Shown here one piece after another: positions 9,251 through 18,304 of a DNA stretch of 64,000 nucleotides. Under the pieces are notes generated by a model. That model ran no database searches, had not been told where the DNA came from, and was given only the letters and a program-made list of their open reading frames with translations. Position numbers and translations under genes: made by a program. Numbering within the stretch: position 1 is the stretch's first letter; each line of letters opens with the position of its first letter. Source of the stretch: Methylobacterium currus (GTDB lineage Bacteria > Pseudomonadota > Alphaproteobacteria > Rhizobiales > Beijerinckiaceae); assembly GCF_003058325.1 (NCBI RefSeq), contig NZ_CP028845.1:62001-126000 (forward strand). The letters run 5' to 3'.

Positions 9251-10293
9251 TGAACGACGGGATCGCGCGAGACTTGCCCATGCAAGCCCAGCCCACGCAA
9301 AGCCTGCCGGCCCGGCCGGAGCCGTTCGAGGTCGCGTATGCGGGCAAGACCGCGGCGGCGCCGGCCGTCGTCGTCTGCATCCCGACGATGCGCCGCCCCG
9401 ACCACCTCGCCCTCACCCTGCGGTCCCTCGCCGCCCAGGACTTCGCTCGGCCCTTCGCCTGCCTCGTCGCCGACAACGATCCCGCCGGGCGGGCGGGCGC
9501 GGCGCGGGCCGAGGCGATGATGCGCGAGGGAGTGGTCACAGGCGCGGCCGTCGTCGTGGCCCGTCCGGGCCACAGCTCGGCCTGCAACGGCGTCTTCGCG
9601 GCCGCCCGCGCGCTCTTCCCGGACACGCCCCTGGTGGCGATGATCGACGACGACGAGCTCGCCGAACCCGACTGGCTGCGCCGGATCGTGGACGCCCAGG
9701 AGCGCTCCGGCGCCGACCTCGTCGGCGGACCGGTGCTGCCCCGGTTCGAGCGGCCGGATGCCGGCCGCTTCGCCGGGCATCCGGTGTTCACGCCCTACTA
9801 CACCGCCTCGGGACCGGTCCCGTTCCTGTACGGCAGCGGCAACTTCGCGATGCGGGCGCAGGTGCTCGACCGGTTGGGCCAGCCCTACCTCGATCCCGCC
9901 TTCGACTTCGTCGGCGGCGGCGACTTCGACTTCTTCAAGCGCGCCCGCGACGCGGGCTTCACCGCCTATTTCGAGGCCGAGGCGCGGGCGGTCGAGACCG
10001 TGCCGGCCGGCCGCACCAGCCTGCGCTGGGTGGTCGCCCGCAGCCTGCGCTACGGGGCGATCAACTACATGATCGAGCGCAAGAACGCCCGCCGCCCGCT
10101 CGACCGGCTGCGCATCCCGGCCAAGAGCCTGGCGCTCCTCGGGCTCGGCCCCCTGCGGTCGCTGTCCCGGCTCGCATCCTCGGGCGATCTCCTGGCCTCG
10201 ACCCATCCGCTGCTGGAGGCGCTCGGACGGGTCACCGCGCAGGCCGGCTTCCGGCCCGAGCAGTACCGCCCGCGGGAGGGACGCCTGCCGTGA
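9250..10293 (+). CDS. Glycosyltransferase family 2
   Basis: A 347-residue protein with a GT-A fold: VVVCIPTMRRPDHLALTLRS at the N-terminus, VADNDPAG as the nucleotide-binding part, and MIDDDELAEPDWL as the DXD metal-binding motif. GGGDFDFFKRARDAGF then provides the acceptor/ED region. Start at ATG 9250 overlaps the deacetylase stop; upstream in-frame codons belong to the deacetylase region. Its stop overlaps the GTG start of the ligase/polymerase gene. It is likely to add one sugar of the repeat unit at the cytoplasmic face of the inner membrane. Confidence 0.88.
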   Translation: MNDGIARDLPMQAQPTQSLPARPEPFEVAYAGKTAAAPAVVVCIPTMRRPDHLALTLRSLAAQDFARPFACLVADNDPAGRAGAARAEAMMREGVVTGAAVVVARPGHSSACNGVFAAARALFPDTPLVAMIDDDELAEPDWLRRIVDAQERSGADLVGGPVLPRFERPDAGRFAGHPVFTPYYTASGPVPFLYGSGNFAMRAQVLDRLGQPYLDPAFDFVGGGDFDFFKRARDAGFTAYFEAEARAVETVPAGRTSLRWVVARSLRYGAINYMIERKNARRPLDRLRIPAKSLALLGLGPLRSLSRLASSGDLLASTHPLLEALGRVTAQAGFRPEQYRPREGRLP

Positions 10294-11618
10294 CCCGGGG
10301 GGCCGCCTCGGGTCGGGCGCCCGGCTCGAGCCCAGCCTTGGACGGGGCGCCGGCCCTCGATATCGGCCTCCTCGCGCGGGCGGGGCTGTTCGTTCTCGCC
10401 CTGCTGATCTTCTGGATCACCCTCGAGCCGCTCAAGGACCTGTCGGACGGCGCCCTGCTGGAGCCGACCGAGGCGGCCGACCGCTTCAACCAGGTGGTGT
10501 TCCTCACCCTGTTCGGGCTCAGCCTGTGGGCGCTGCGGGCCGGCGGCTGGCGCCGCGCCGCGCCCCTGCTGCACCCGGCCTACGGGGCGGTGCTGGGCTG
10601 GTTCCTGCTGGACTGCGCCTTCGCGATCAATCCGGGCCTGTCGCTGCGCCGGCTGATCCTGTCGGCCATGGTCATGGCGATCGTCGGCGTCCTGCTGCTG
10701 CTGCCGCGCAGCCAGCGCCAGTTCGAGGCCTGGATCGGCGGCGTCGCGATCACGGTGGTCGTGCTGTGCTTCCTGGCGGTCGCGCTGGTGCCGCACCTCG
10801 CCGTGCACCAAGCCGACGCCGCCGCGGAGGTGAACCTCACCGGATCCTGGCGCGGCATCTACGACCACAAGTCGAGGACCGGACCGATGATGGTGGTCTT
10901 CCTCATCCTGGGGGCCTACCTGACCGGGCGGTGGCGCCTCGTGCTCGGCCCCTGCCTCTTCGTCCTCGCCGGCACCTTCCTGGCCTTCACGGGTGCCAAG
11001 CAGCCGCAGGCGCTCGTTCCGTTCGTGTTCGCCTGGGCGTGGCTGGCGGGCCGGATCCGCTCGGTCCCGCTGCTCCTCGCCGTCTGCCTGGTTCCGCTCG
11101 TCCTCTACCTCACCTTCACGGTGGGTTCGGCCGCGATCCCGGCGGTGGCCGCGTTCAACGAGCGCGTCATGAGCGATCCCACCTTCACCAACCGGACCGG
11201 GATCTGGGGCTTCGCGCTCGCGTCCTTCCTGGAGCGGCCCCTGACCGGGTACGGCTTCATGGGGTTCTGGAACACCGAGTACGTCCGCTACGCCGTCGAT
11301 GCCGCCCGGAACCCCTGGGCCGCCACCGCCTCGCACTCGCACGACTCCTATCTCGACCTCGCGCTCACCACCGGCCTGCCGGGCCTCGCCCTCGCCGTCT
11401 GGGCCCTGGTCGTGCTGCCGATCCTGGACTTCGCCCGGGCGCGGCGCGATCCCGCGAGCCGCGACCTCGCTCTCCTGTTCTTCCGGATCTGGCTGTTCGC
11501 GGTCTTCCTCGGCTCGATGGAGACCCTGTTCTTCCAGCGCGACGAGGCGTTCTGGGTCGCGTTCCTGATCGCGGTCTTCGGCCTGCGCTACCTCACGGCC
11601 TACCGCGTCAGGGAGTGA
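10290..11618 (+). CDS. O-antigen ligase/polymerase-like membrane protein (Wzy_C)
   Basis: A 442-residue protein starting at GTG 10290 (overlapping the GT2 stop). It has about ten predicted membrane segments, e.g. GLFVLALLIFWITL, LILSAMVMAIVGVLLLL and IGGVAITVVVLCFLAVALV. The large periplasmic loop carries RTGIWGFAL and HSHDSYLDLALTTGLPG, the conserved Arg and His region of the Wzy_C/O-antigen ligase superfamily. It should polymerise or ligate lipid-linked repeat units in the periplasm, working with the flippase at 12843 and the chain-length protein at 4581. It is the last gene of the rightward operon, followed by a bidirectional terminator. Confidence 0.85.
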   Translation: MTRGAASGRAPGSSPALDGAPALDIGLLARAGLFVLALLIFWITLEPLKDLSDGALLEPTEAADRFNQVVFLTLFGLSLWALRAGGWRRAAPLLHPAYGAVLGWFLLDCAFAINPGLSLRRLILSAMVMAIVGVLLLLPRSQRQFEAWIGGVAITVVVLCFLAVALVPHLAVHQADAAAEVNLTGSWRGIYDHKSRTGPMMVVFLILGAYLTGRWRLVLGPCLFVLAGTFLAFTGAKQPQALVPFVFAWAWLAGRIRSVPLLLAVCLVPLVLYLTFTVGSAAIPAVAAFNERVMSDPTFTNRTGIWGFALASFLERPLTGYGFMGFWNTEYVRYAVDAARNPWAATASHSHDSYLDLALTTGLPGLALAVWALVVLPILDFARARRDPASRDLALLFFRIWLFAVFLGSMETLFFQRDEAFWVAFLIAVFGLRYLTAYRVRE

Positions 11619-11629
11619 CGACAGGACGT

Positions 11630-11661
11630 GGCGGGGACTAAGGACCCTCGGCGTCCCCGCC
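11630..11661. terminator. Bidirectional hairpin between convergent genes
   Basis: A 9-base perfect stem, GGCGGGGAC at 11630-11638 with GTCCCCGCC at 11653-11661, sits exactly between the stop codons of the ligase gene and the convergent GH10 gene. No strong T-tract flanks it, so efficiency is uncertain. Confidence 0.6.
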
Positions 11662-12825
11662 TCACGGAGCCCGGCCCGGACCGGGCAGCGGGGCGGCGCT
11701 CGCCACGCGCCGGCGGAAATGCTGCATCACCTCGTGCAGGGGCTTGGGCTTCAGGTCGTCGTCGAGGGGGAGCGAGCGGGTCGGCAGGCCGTCCGGCCGC
11801 GGCTTGTGCCAGCGGGTCCAGCTGTCGCGGTCGCGCAGGCCCCAGGTCAGCACCGCGTCGGCGCCGCCGCCTTCCGCGATGGCGTCGAGGAGCCGGAAGG
11901 CCTGCTGCGCCACGAGCTCGTCGCGCTGGCGCAGGTCGGCCGGAAAGGTCTGGTCGATGACGTCGAGCTCGGTCACCACCACCACGAGGCCGAGCGCCCG
12001 CACCTCGGCGACGAAGCGCGCCACCGCGGCCCGGTCGACCACCCGGTCCGAGTAGAGGTGGCCCTGCATCCCGACCCCGTGCAGCGGCACGCCCCGCGCC
12101 ACCAGGCCCTGCACCGTGCGCAGCATCACGGCGCGGCGGGAATCGTAGTGCTCGCCCTCGAATTCGAGGAAGTAGTCGCTCAGCAGGAGCTGGGCGGCGG
12201 GATCGGCCTGCGCGGCGGCGCGCAGCGACATCTCGATGTACCCGTCCCCGATCAGCCGTCGCCAGAGGGTGTTGCGCAGGCCGGTGCCGCGCTCGGGCGC
12301 GTCGTCCGTGAACTCGTTGACCACGTCCCAGGAGGTGATCGCGCCGCGGTAATGCCCGACCACGGTGGCGATGTGCTTGCGCAGCTCGGCCTCGGCCTCG
12401 GCGCGGCTGCGCAGCGTGTCGAGCCAGGGCGGGACCTGGCCGTGGAACACGAGGGCGTGGCCGCGCACCGCCAGGCCGCCGTCGCGGGCGAAGCGCACGA
12501 TGGCGTCGCCCTCGGCGAAGTCGAAGGCGCCGCGGGTCGGCCGCAGGCGGTCCCACTTCAGGGCATCCTCCGTCACCACCAGGTCGCAGTCGCGCAGGAT
12601 CGCCCGCCGGTAGCCCGCGTCCCGGTCGAGGAGCGAGGCCTGGACCGCGCAGCCCACCGGCGTGCCGAGCGGGGCCGCCGGCCGGGCCCGCGCCGCGGGG
12701 CCCGGCTTCGCGGCTCCCGGAGCCGCCAGGGCGGCGGGCGCGGCCGTGCCTGCCGCGAGGGCGGCGGTGCCGAGGATCCCGCCCTTCAGGGCCGCCCGGC
12801 GATCGATGTGCGAGGGCTGCGTCAC
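11662..12825 (-). CDS. GH10 endo-beta-1,4-xylanase-like hydrolase with Tat-like signal
   Basis: A 387-residue protein. Start chosen at GTG 12825, preceded by CAGGAGA, giving an N-terminus with twin arginine and hydrophobic run (DRRAALKGGILGTAALAAG), a Tat-type export signal. The GH10 domain shows DALKWDRLRPTRGAFDF, HALVFHGQVPPWL, the acid/base Glu in TSWDVVNEF and the nucleophile Glu in VVVTELDVID, with VLTWGLRDRDSW near the end. Secreted xylanase-like enzymes in exopolysaccharide loci often cleave the polymer itself. It is followed, reading leftward, by the shared terminator and preceded 17 bases upstream by the flippase stop, so the two probably share a transcript. Confidence 0.9.
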   Translation of the reverse strand: MTQPSHIDRRAALKGGILGTAALAAGTAAPAALAAPGAAKPGPAARARPAAPLGTPVGCAVQASLLDRDAGYRRAILRDCDLVVTEDALKWDRLRPTRGAFDFAEGDAIVRFARDGGLAVRGHALVFHGQVPPWLDTLRSRAEAEAELRKHIATVVGHYRGAITSWDVVNEFTDDAPERGTGLRNTLWRRLIGDGYIEMSLRAAAQADPAAQLLLSDYFLEFEGEHYDSRRAVMLRTVQGLVARGVPLHGVGMQGHLYSDRVVDRAAVARFVAEVRALGLVVVVTELDVIDQTFPADLRQRDELVAQQAFRLLDAIAEGGGADAVLTWGLRDRDSWTRWHKPRPDGLPTRSLPLDDDLKPKPLHEVMQHFRRRVASAAPLPGPGRAP

Positions 12826-12842
12826 GATCGGTCTCCTGTTGT

Positions 12843-14183
12843 TCAGGCCGGCGGCCCGGGAACGGTCGCTCCCGGCCCCCGGCGGCCGAAGGCGTAGGTG
12901 CCGAGGCTGGAGGCGAGATAAGCGACCAGGAAGACGGCGTTGATCATCCCGGCCCATTGCGCCGGACCGTGGAACTGCCAGAACACGGCCGCGATCAGGG
13001 CTGATTTCAGCAGGATCAGGAGGCCGGAGATCCAGAACAGGCCGAACATCCGCTGCCAGGCGTAGAGCAGCTCGGCCTGGTACTCGATCAGGTTGCGCAG
13101 GGCCGGCACCGCCCAGAGCAGCGGCAGGATCGGGGCCGCCTTCGCGACCTCGCGCCCGAGCAGGCCGGGCCAGACATGGAGCGCGAGGGCGATGACCGCG
13201 AAGGCCGCCGTGGAGACGACCAGGATGCCGGCCTCGGTGAGCAGCTTGGCCCGGGTCCCCCGCATCGCGGCCGGGTCGCGCAGCAGGGTGCGGATCATCA
13301 TCACGTTGAAGGCCCGCACCGGCATCGCGGTGAGGTCGACGAGGCGCATGCAGGTGGCGAAGAGGCCGGCATTCGCCTCGCCGCCGAGGGCGAGGACCAG
13401 CACCTTGTCGCTCTCGCCCTGCCCGGCCGAGACGACGTAGGCCCCCGCGAGCGCGAGCGCGTGGCGGCCGCGCAGCAGCAGGGAGCGCCGCCGCAGGCGC
13501 AGGCGCACCCGCGGCAGCAGGGTGGCGACGACGACCACGAGGGCGGCGATGTTGGCTGCCGCGTAGGCGAGCGCCCAGGTCGCGAGGCTGTGGTCGCCCG
13601 ATCCCAGGAAGGCGAGCGCCGCGAGGGTCCGGGCGAGGAAGCCGATATTGTATGCCGCGGCCGAGCGGGCGTAGCGGCCGAGGCCGCCATTCACCACCGC
13701 CACGAGGTCGATGAGCCGCCAGACCACGACCTCGACCGCGACGACCGTCAGGTAGGCGAGGAGCTGGCCCGGGAAGAAGGCCCAGTGGATCAGCAGCGCC
13801 AGCCCGAAGCAGAACGGCAGCGAGACCGCGAGCCAGACCGCGTAGGATCCGAGATACTGCCCCAGGAGCCGCGGGCGGGTGGCCGAGATCGCCACCATGT
13901 TGGCGCCGTACCCGAAGGCGGCGAGGCGCGACAGCACCATGCCGACCGCCGCGCTGGTGGCGAACAGGCCGAAATCGTCGAGGCCGAGCGCGCTCGTGAG
14001 GGAGACGAAGTAGACGAGCGAGAGCAGGAGCCGGGTGACGGACCCGCCGAGCAGGTGGACGTAGCCCCGCACGAGGCCGCGCTCCCCCAGCCCGGCCCAG
14101 GCCGCGCGCAGCCGCGGCAGGAGCAGCGAACGGCGCGTCCGGACGGGTTCGTCGACCAGCAGGTTCGTCCGGCTGTCCTGCAT
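12843..14183 (-). CDS. Polysaccharide flippase (Wzx/MATE-like oligosaccharide exporter)
   Basis: A 446-residue integral membrane protein with about twelve predicted helices (e.g. VTRLLLSLVYFVSLTSALGL, LLAYLTVVAVEVVVWRLIDL, AKLLTEAGILVVSTAAFAVI). The N-terminal block GLDDFGLFATSAAVG matches the polysaccharide synthesis/Wzx family pattern. Start at ATG 14183 follows GAGGAGC. It would flip undecaprenyl-linked repeat units across the inner membrane to the polymerase/ligase. The GH10 gene begins 17 bases after its stop, and a GT4 gene lies upstream on the same strand. Confidence 0.8.
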   Translation of the reverse strand: MQDSRTNLLVDEPVRTRRSLLLPRLRAAWAGLGERGLVRGYVHLLGGSVTRLLLSLVYFVSLTSALGLDDFGLFATSAAVGMVLSRLAAFGYGANMVAISATRPRLLGQYLGSYAVWLAVSLPFCFGLALLIHWAFFPGQLLAYLTVVAVEVVVWRLIDLVAVVNGGLGRYARSAAAYNIGFLARTLAALAFLGSGDHSLATWALAYAAANIAALVVVVATLLPRVRLRLRRRSLLLRGRHALALAGAYVVSAGQGESDKVLVLALGGEANAGLFATCMRLVDLTAMPVRAFNVMMIRTLLRDPAAMRGTRAKLLTEAGILVVSTAAFAVIALALHVWPGLLGREVAKAAPILPLLWAVPALRNLIEYQAELLYAWQRMFGLFWISGLLILLKSALIAAVFWQFHGPAQWAGMINAVFLVAYLASSLGTYAFGRRGPGATVPGPPA

Positions 14184-14315
14184 CGGGCTCCTCGAAGGCG
14201 GAAATGGGTCAGCCCGTACCGATCCGGCACAGGCCCGCCCGTTGATCCGCCAGAGCCTGCGGCCTGCGTGCCAGGACGGCCCTCCCAAGCAGGGCGACGT
14301 GCGGGCGCGCTGGCG

Positions 14316-15455
14316 TCAGAGCCCCGCGAGCGCGTCGGCGATCATCGTGACCGCCGCCCGGCGTCGCGCCTCGTTCCAGGCCAGGCCCGCCTCCGGATCG
14401 TGGGCGCGCGGGCGGCGCACAGCCTCGACCAGGGCGGCGGCGAAATCCTCGGGTGTCTCGGCCACCCGCAGGCTGTCGGGTACCACGTCGAGCCCGCGGA
14501 CCCCGAGCCGGGTGGACACGGCGGGCGTCCCGGTGGCGGCCAGCTCCAGCGTCTTGATCTGGATGCCGGTGCCCGCGACCGTCGGCACGGCGGCGACCCG
14601 CACGCCGGCCAGGAAGGCGCGCGCGTCCGGCACGAGGCCGAGGCGCTTGATCCGTCCCTCCGGCAGCGCCTCGGATCCCGCACCCGCCACCGCGATGCCG
14701 ATCTCCGGCGGCAGGCGCGGCACCACGTGGTCGAGGAACCACGTCATGCCCTCGCGCACCGGCGGCCAGCTCCAGGTCCCGATGAGACCGATGTCATCGT
14801 CGACATCCGCCTGGACCGGGCCGGAAACGAGGGGGAAGAACAGCGGTAGCACGGCCCCGTGCGCGATGCCGAGGTCGCGCCGGGCACGGTCGGCATCGGC
14901 CTGCGACAGGAACCACGCGAAGCGCCCCTCCGCCCCTGCCTGTCGCTCGAGCACCGCGTTGAGCCGGGCCTCCCGGGCATAGACGGCCCGCCACCAGGGC
15001 CGTCGGGCAGCCTTGGCCACCATCGCGTAGGACAGGGCCTGGATGTCGTGGAAGATCACCCCGACGGGGATGGATCCGGCGAGCTCGCGCACGAACGGGT
15101 AGAGGTTGACGTGGTCCACGATCAGGAGGTCCGCCCCGGAACGGGCGATCTCCTCCCTCAGACGGTGCGCCGGCAGGTAGTTGTACTTCTCCGACGAGAT
15201 CGGGTGGCCGGAAGTCAGGCTGCGCCAGGCCCAGGACACGGTATCGGCGAGGGGCGCCGTCGCGGTCTCGATCGGGATCGTCCCCAGGAGCACGCTGTCC
15301 ACCGGCGCCGTCACCCGGAACGGCGCCCGCCCGTAGCCGTAGAGAACGACGTCGTGCCCGAGCTCGGCCAGCGCCGCGAGGATCGCCCGGGTGGCGATCT
15401 CGCTGCCTGTCTTCAGCGTGTTGGGCACGATGGTGGTGAGGAGGGCGATCCGCAT
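14316..15455 (-). CDS. Glycosyltransferase, GT4 family
   Basis: A 379-residue protein starting MRIALLTTIVPNTLKTGSEI, typical of the GT4 N-terminal Rossmann half. GLIGTWSWPPVREG opens the C-terminal half, and AVPTVAGTGIQIKTLELAATG is the GT4 donor-binding segment with its conserved Glu. An in-frame GTG/ATG at 15527 would add a poor-looking 24-residue extension, so 15455 is preferred, although no strong ribosome site is visible at either. It likely completes the assembly enzymes of the locus and reads in the same direction as the flippase and GH10 genes. Confidence 0.82.
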   Translation of the reverse strand: MRIALLTTIVPNTLKTGSEIATRAILAALAELGHDVVLYGYGRAPFRVTAPVDSVLLGTIPIETATAPLADTVSWAWRSLTSGHPISSEKYNYLPAHRLREEIARSGADLLIVDHVNLYPFVRELAGSIPVGVIFHDIQALSYAMVAKAARRPWWRAVYAREARLNAVLERQAGAEGRFAWFLSQADADRARRDLGIAHGAVLPLFFPLVSGPVQADVDDDIGLIGTWSWPPVREGMTWFLDHVVPRLPPEIGIAVAGAGSEALPEGRIKRLGLVPDARAFLAGVRVAAVPTVAGTGIQIKTLELAATGTPAVSTRLGVRGLDVVPDSLRVAETPEDFAAALVEAVRRPRAHDPEAGLAWNEARRRAAVTMIADALAGL

Positions 15456-15867
15456 CTGCCGAGGAGGGTTGATGGCCGAGGAGAAACTTGTCGGCGGCCC
15501 TGTACCACGATCCGGGGGAAACGACAATATTTATCCCGGTTATACATGATTTATATTTCGTAAATAGAGCCGAAAACACCTGGTCAGCTAGAGATTTCGT
15601 CAGGCGTACTGGAGCGGATCAGGCCGACAATTGAACCCCACACCTCACCTGCAGTCGAGTCGGCCCCGTTCGATCCAGTCGTGCCTCGCCGTGGCTTCGG
15701 CCCGTGCACGGATCTGCAGGTCCTGCTTCATGTTTCTCCACACCTGAGTCGGTCCTCAAACTTACCTGGGGCTTGCATGGGACTCGACTCTCGTACCGAA
15801 TCAGTCTCATCTCGCCGCTAGCGGTGGTATGGCGTAATCTGTCGGTTTAGCGCTAGCGAGAGGGGTC
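15456..15867 (+). promoter_or_regulatory. repABC upstream region with paired CGCTAGCG palindromes
   Basis: About 410 bases without a gene. Two copies of the palindromic octamer CGCTAGCG lie at 15816-15823 and 15851-15858, 35 bases apart (start to start) and immediately before the repA start. RepA/RepB of repABC plasmids repress their own promoter through upstream palindromes, so these are candidate operators. The TA-rich part near 15530-15570 belongs to the region upstream of the leftward glycosyltransferase. Confidence 0.45.
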
Positions 15868-17097
15868 ATGAACCAGCACGTGCTCGTGGATGGCACCGAA
15901 GCGCACTCCAACGAGATCGCAGCGAGCCACGCCCGGCTGCTCGGCGATAAGCTGCAGGATCTCGCGGTCGGCTTCTATCCTCCCACCGCGCAGAAGACCC
16001 TGCGGCGGTTCTCGGCCGGCGAGACGGCGCGACTCCTCGGCATCACAGAGGTGCGCCTTCGTCAACTGCCCTTCGACCGGCTCACGCCAGATCTGGAGAT
16101 CGGGCCGGCGGGACGTCGCTATTTCACCCTCGCCGAGATCCATGCCGTCCGCCGACACCTTCACGAGATCGATCGCGTCGGGCGAGGGTACCTCCCCCAT
16201 CGCAACGGCGAGAAGGGCGAGCACCTCCAGGTCATCGCGCTGACGAACTTCAAGGGCGGCTCGGCCAAGACCACGCACACCGCCGGATTGGCGCACTACC
16301 TCGCCCTCCACGGTTACCGCGTGCTGGCGATCGACGCCGACCCGCAGGCCAGCCTGTCCACCCTGCTCGGCGTGCGCGCGGACGACAGTGGACCGACGAT
16401 CTACGACGCTGTCCGCTACGGCGAAGGTCAGCGCCCGATGCGGGAGGTGATCCGCCAGACATATTTCACCGGGCTCGACCTCGCCTCGGCGAATCTCGAA
16501 CTCGAGGAGTTCGAGTTCTACGCACCCCTCATGTCGAGCCCCGAGCGGCGCAAGTTGGGCGGTCCTCCGTTTTTCGCCCGCCTCCCCGTCGCGATCGAGA
16601 GCATCGCTGCGGACTACGATGTGGTGGTGATCGATTGCCCGCCCCGGCTCGGCTACTTCGCGATCTCGGCCCTGTGCGCGGCCACCGCGACCCTGATCAC
16701 CGTTCATCCCCAGATGATCGACCTCGCATCCATGCGTCAGTTCCTGACGATGATGAGCGATCTGATGGAGACGGTTCAGGAGGAGGGCGCTCCGCCACCG
16801 ACCCAGGATTGGTTCCGCTACCTCATCACGCGCTACGATCCCCAGAGCGTGCCGCAGACCTCGGTGGTCGGAATGCTCCAGGATCTGTTCGGAAGCTACG
16901 TGCTGCCGAAGGCGATGCTCCAGACCCCGGCCGTTTCGACGTCGGGTCTCGTCGGTCAGACGATCTACGAGACGTCACTGGGCAAGGATCGCAGCGACGA
17001 GGTGAGCCGCGCGACCTATCGGCGGGCGCTGGATGCCTTCGACGACGTCAACCGTGAGATCGAAGCGCTCATCCGCGGCGCGTGGGGGCGGGCATGA
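15868..17097 (+). CDS. repA: RepA, ParA-type partition ATPase of repABC
   Basis: A 409-residue Walker-type ATPase. Residues about 45-105 form the N-terminal winged/helix-turn-helix part (FSAGETARLLGITEVRLRQL), then the deviant Walker A motif NFKGGSAKTTH at about 128-137, DADPQASLS (Walker A') and DYDVVVIDCPP (Walker B). This is the full-length plasmid RepA architecture: it segregates plasmid copies with RepB and represses the operon. Start ATG at 15868 follows GAGAGGGG. Its stop overlaps the repB start (ATGA). Confidence 0.95.
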   Translation: MNQHVLVDGTEAHSNEIAASHARLLGDKLQDLAVGFYPPTAQKTLRRFSAGETARLLGITEVRLRQLPFDRLTPDLEIGPAGRRYFTLAEIHAVRRHLHEIDRVGRGYLPHRNGEKGEHLQVIALTNFKGGSAKTTHTAGLAHYLALHGYRVLAIDADPQASLSTLLGVRADDSGPTIYDAVRYGEGQRPMREVIRQTYFTGLDLASANLELEEFEFYAPLMSSPERRKLGGPPFFARLPVAIESIAADYDVVVIDCPPRLGYFAISALCAATATLITVHPQMIDLASMRQFLTMMSDLMETVQEEGAPPPTQDWFRYLITRYDPQSVPQTSVVGMLQDLFGSYVLPKAMLQTPAVSTSGLVGQTIYETSLGKDRSDEVSRATYRRALDAFDDVNREIEALIRGAWGRA

Positions 17098-18104
17098 GCA
17101 AGAGCATCCGCCATCTGATGGCCCGGCCCACGCCGGAGCCGGTCTCGACCACGACATTATCAACGGAATCAACGACTTCGCCCCCCTTATCAGGTGGTAA
17201 CAACCCCTCTCCTCGCCGCACGGGCGCAGCTCGCTCGTTCGGTGCTGCGTGGCAGGCGCAGGAGCAGGCGCGCGCGGCCGCCGATGCCGAGCGCGACGGC
17301 AGCGTGATCGAACTCGATCCGGAGATCTGCGATCCCTCCGCGATCGCGGATCGGGTGCCCGATACGACCGACACGGCGTTCGACGCCTTCGTGGAGCAGA
17401 TCCGCGAGGAGGGCCAGCGCAGCCCTGCGCTGGTTCGGCCCAAGCCCGGTGAGCCCGGTCGCTACGAGATCGCCTACGGCCGCCGCCGGCATCGCGCGGC
17501 GCGGATCCTCGGTCGCCCGTTGCGCGCCATCGTGCGCCCCTTGAGCGACACCGAGCTTGTCATCGCGCAGGGATCGGAGAACCTCGCTCGAGCCGACCTG
17601 AGCTACATCGAGCGGGCGCACTTCGCTCGGAACATGGTGCAAGCCGGTGTCACTCGCGAGGTCGTCGCCAAGGCGATGGGCATGCAGGCTCCCCATCTGT
17701 CGAGCCTGCTGACCGTCGCCGACGCGATCCCCGCATCCGTGCTCGCCATCATCGGTCCGGCGCCCAAGATCGGTCGGCCGAACTGGCTCACCCTCGCCGA
17801 CCGGATCAAGGCCGCGACACCCGAGCAGATCGACACGGCCCTCGCCGCCTCGGGTCTCTTCGGCAAGACGTCGAATGAGCGTTTCGGCGTGGTGCTGGCT
17901 GCCCTCACCCCGGCGCCGAAGGCGACCAGGAAGCCGAAGGCCGAGACGCTGAAGGATTCCAAGGGCCTGAAATTCGCCCGCGTCGAGCGCAGCACGTCCG
18001 GCGTGCGCGTGACGACCGATGAGGCGAGTGAGCCGGGCTTCGGCGACTACCTCGCCCGCCGGCTTCCCGAGATCCTTGCCGCCTACCGGGCGAGCAAGGC
18101 CTGA
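17094..18104 (+). CDS. repB: RepB, ParB-type centromere-binding protein of repABC
   Basis: A 336-residue ParB-family protein. After a variable N-terminus (MSKSIRHLMARPT) it shows AFVEQIREEGQRSPALVR, the ParB box GRYEIAYGRRRHRAARILG, and a helix-turn-helix segment VTREVVAKAMGMQAPHLSSL. It binds parS sites and stimulates RepA ATP hydrolysis. The start at 17094 overlaps the repA stop by four bases; an upstream in-frame start at 17082 is less likely. Its N-terminal linker contains an unusual Thr/Ser-rich run. No clear canonical parS (GTTNNC-NNNN-GNNAAC style) was found in the operon by eye. Confidence 0.93.
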   Translation: MSKSIRHLMARPTPEPVSTTTLSTESTTSPPLSGGNNPSPRRTGAARSFGAAWQAQEQARAAADAERDGSVIELDPEICDPSAIADRVPDTTDTAFDAFVEQIREEGQRSPALVRPKPGEPGRYEIAYGRRRHRAARILGRPLRAIVRPLSDTELVIAQGSENLARADLSYIERAHFARNMVQAGVTREVVAKAMGMQAPHLSSLLTVADAIPASVLAIIGPAPKIGRPNWLTLADRIKAATPEQIDTALAASGLFGKTSNERFGVVLAALTPAPKATRKPKAETLKDSKGLKFARVERSTSGVRVTTDEASEPGFGDYLARRLPEILAAYRASKA

Positions 18105-18139
18105 CCCCTCCCCTCACCCCGAACTGAAAGGAGACGAGG

Positions 18140-18290
18140 ACACCGCAAAAAGAAAGGGCCCCCGAACCGACGCCCGGAAGACCCTCTCTGTCTGTCGCAA
18201 AGTCAGAGAACCACACCTCCCGGCACATCGCAAGGCGGAACAGCGCCGTTCGCGAAAATTTCGCGGCGGCGAACGCCCGGTCTTTGCCCG
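18140..18290 (-). ncRNA. Probable antisense incompatibility RNA in the repB-repC gap
   Basis: The 200-base repB-repC spacer of repABC plasmids encodes a small counter-transcribed RNA. Here the minus strand shows a GU-rich stem ending in GGGGGCCC followed by TTTCTTTTT (about 18150-18172), fitting its Rho-independent terminator. Near the repC start, CGTTCGC (18247-18253) and GCGAACG (18269-18275) can pair around the inner palindrome at 18251-18265, fitting the target hairpin that controls repC translation. The exact RNA ends are inferred. Confidence 0.45.
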
Positions 18291-18304
18291 GTGCTCGACA
18301 GAGC

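Noticed and set aside
13176..14849. Antisense frame of over 500 codons across the flippase and glycosyltransferase
   Set aside because: Glu/Arg/Gly-rich translation typical of the reverse strand of GC-rich genes; no motif.
17150..17215. Possible parS-like sequence with TTATCAGGTGGTAAC in repB
   Set aside because: The half-sites match only partly and the repABC parS consensus is not met; a related TTATC...GATA near 27150 is also imperfect.
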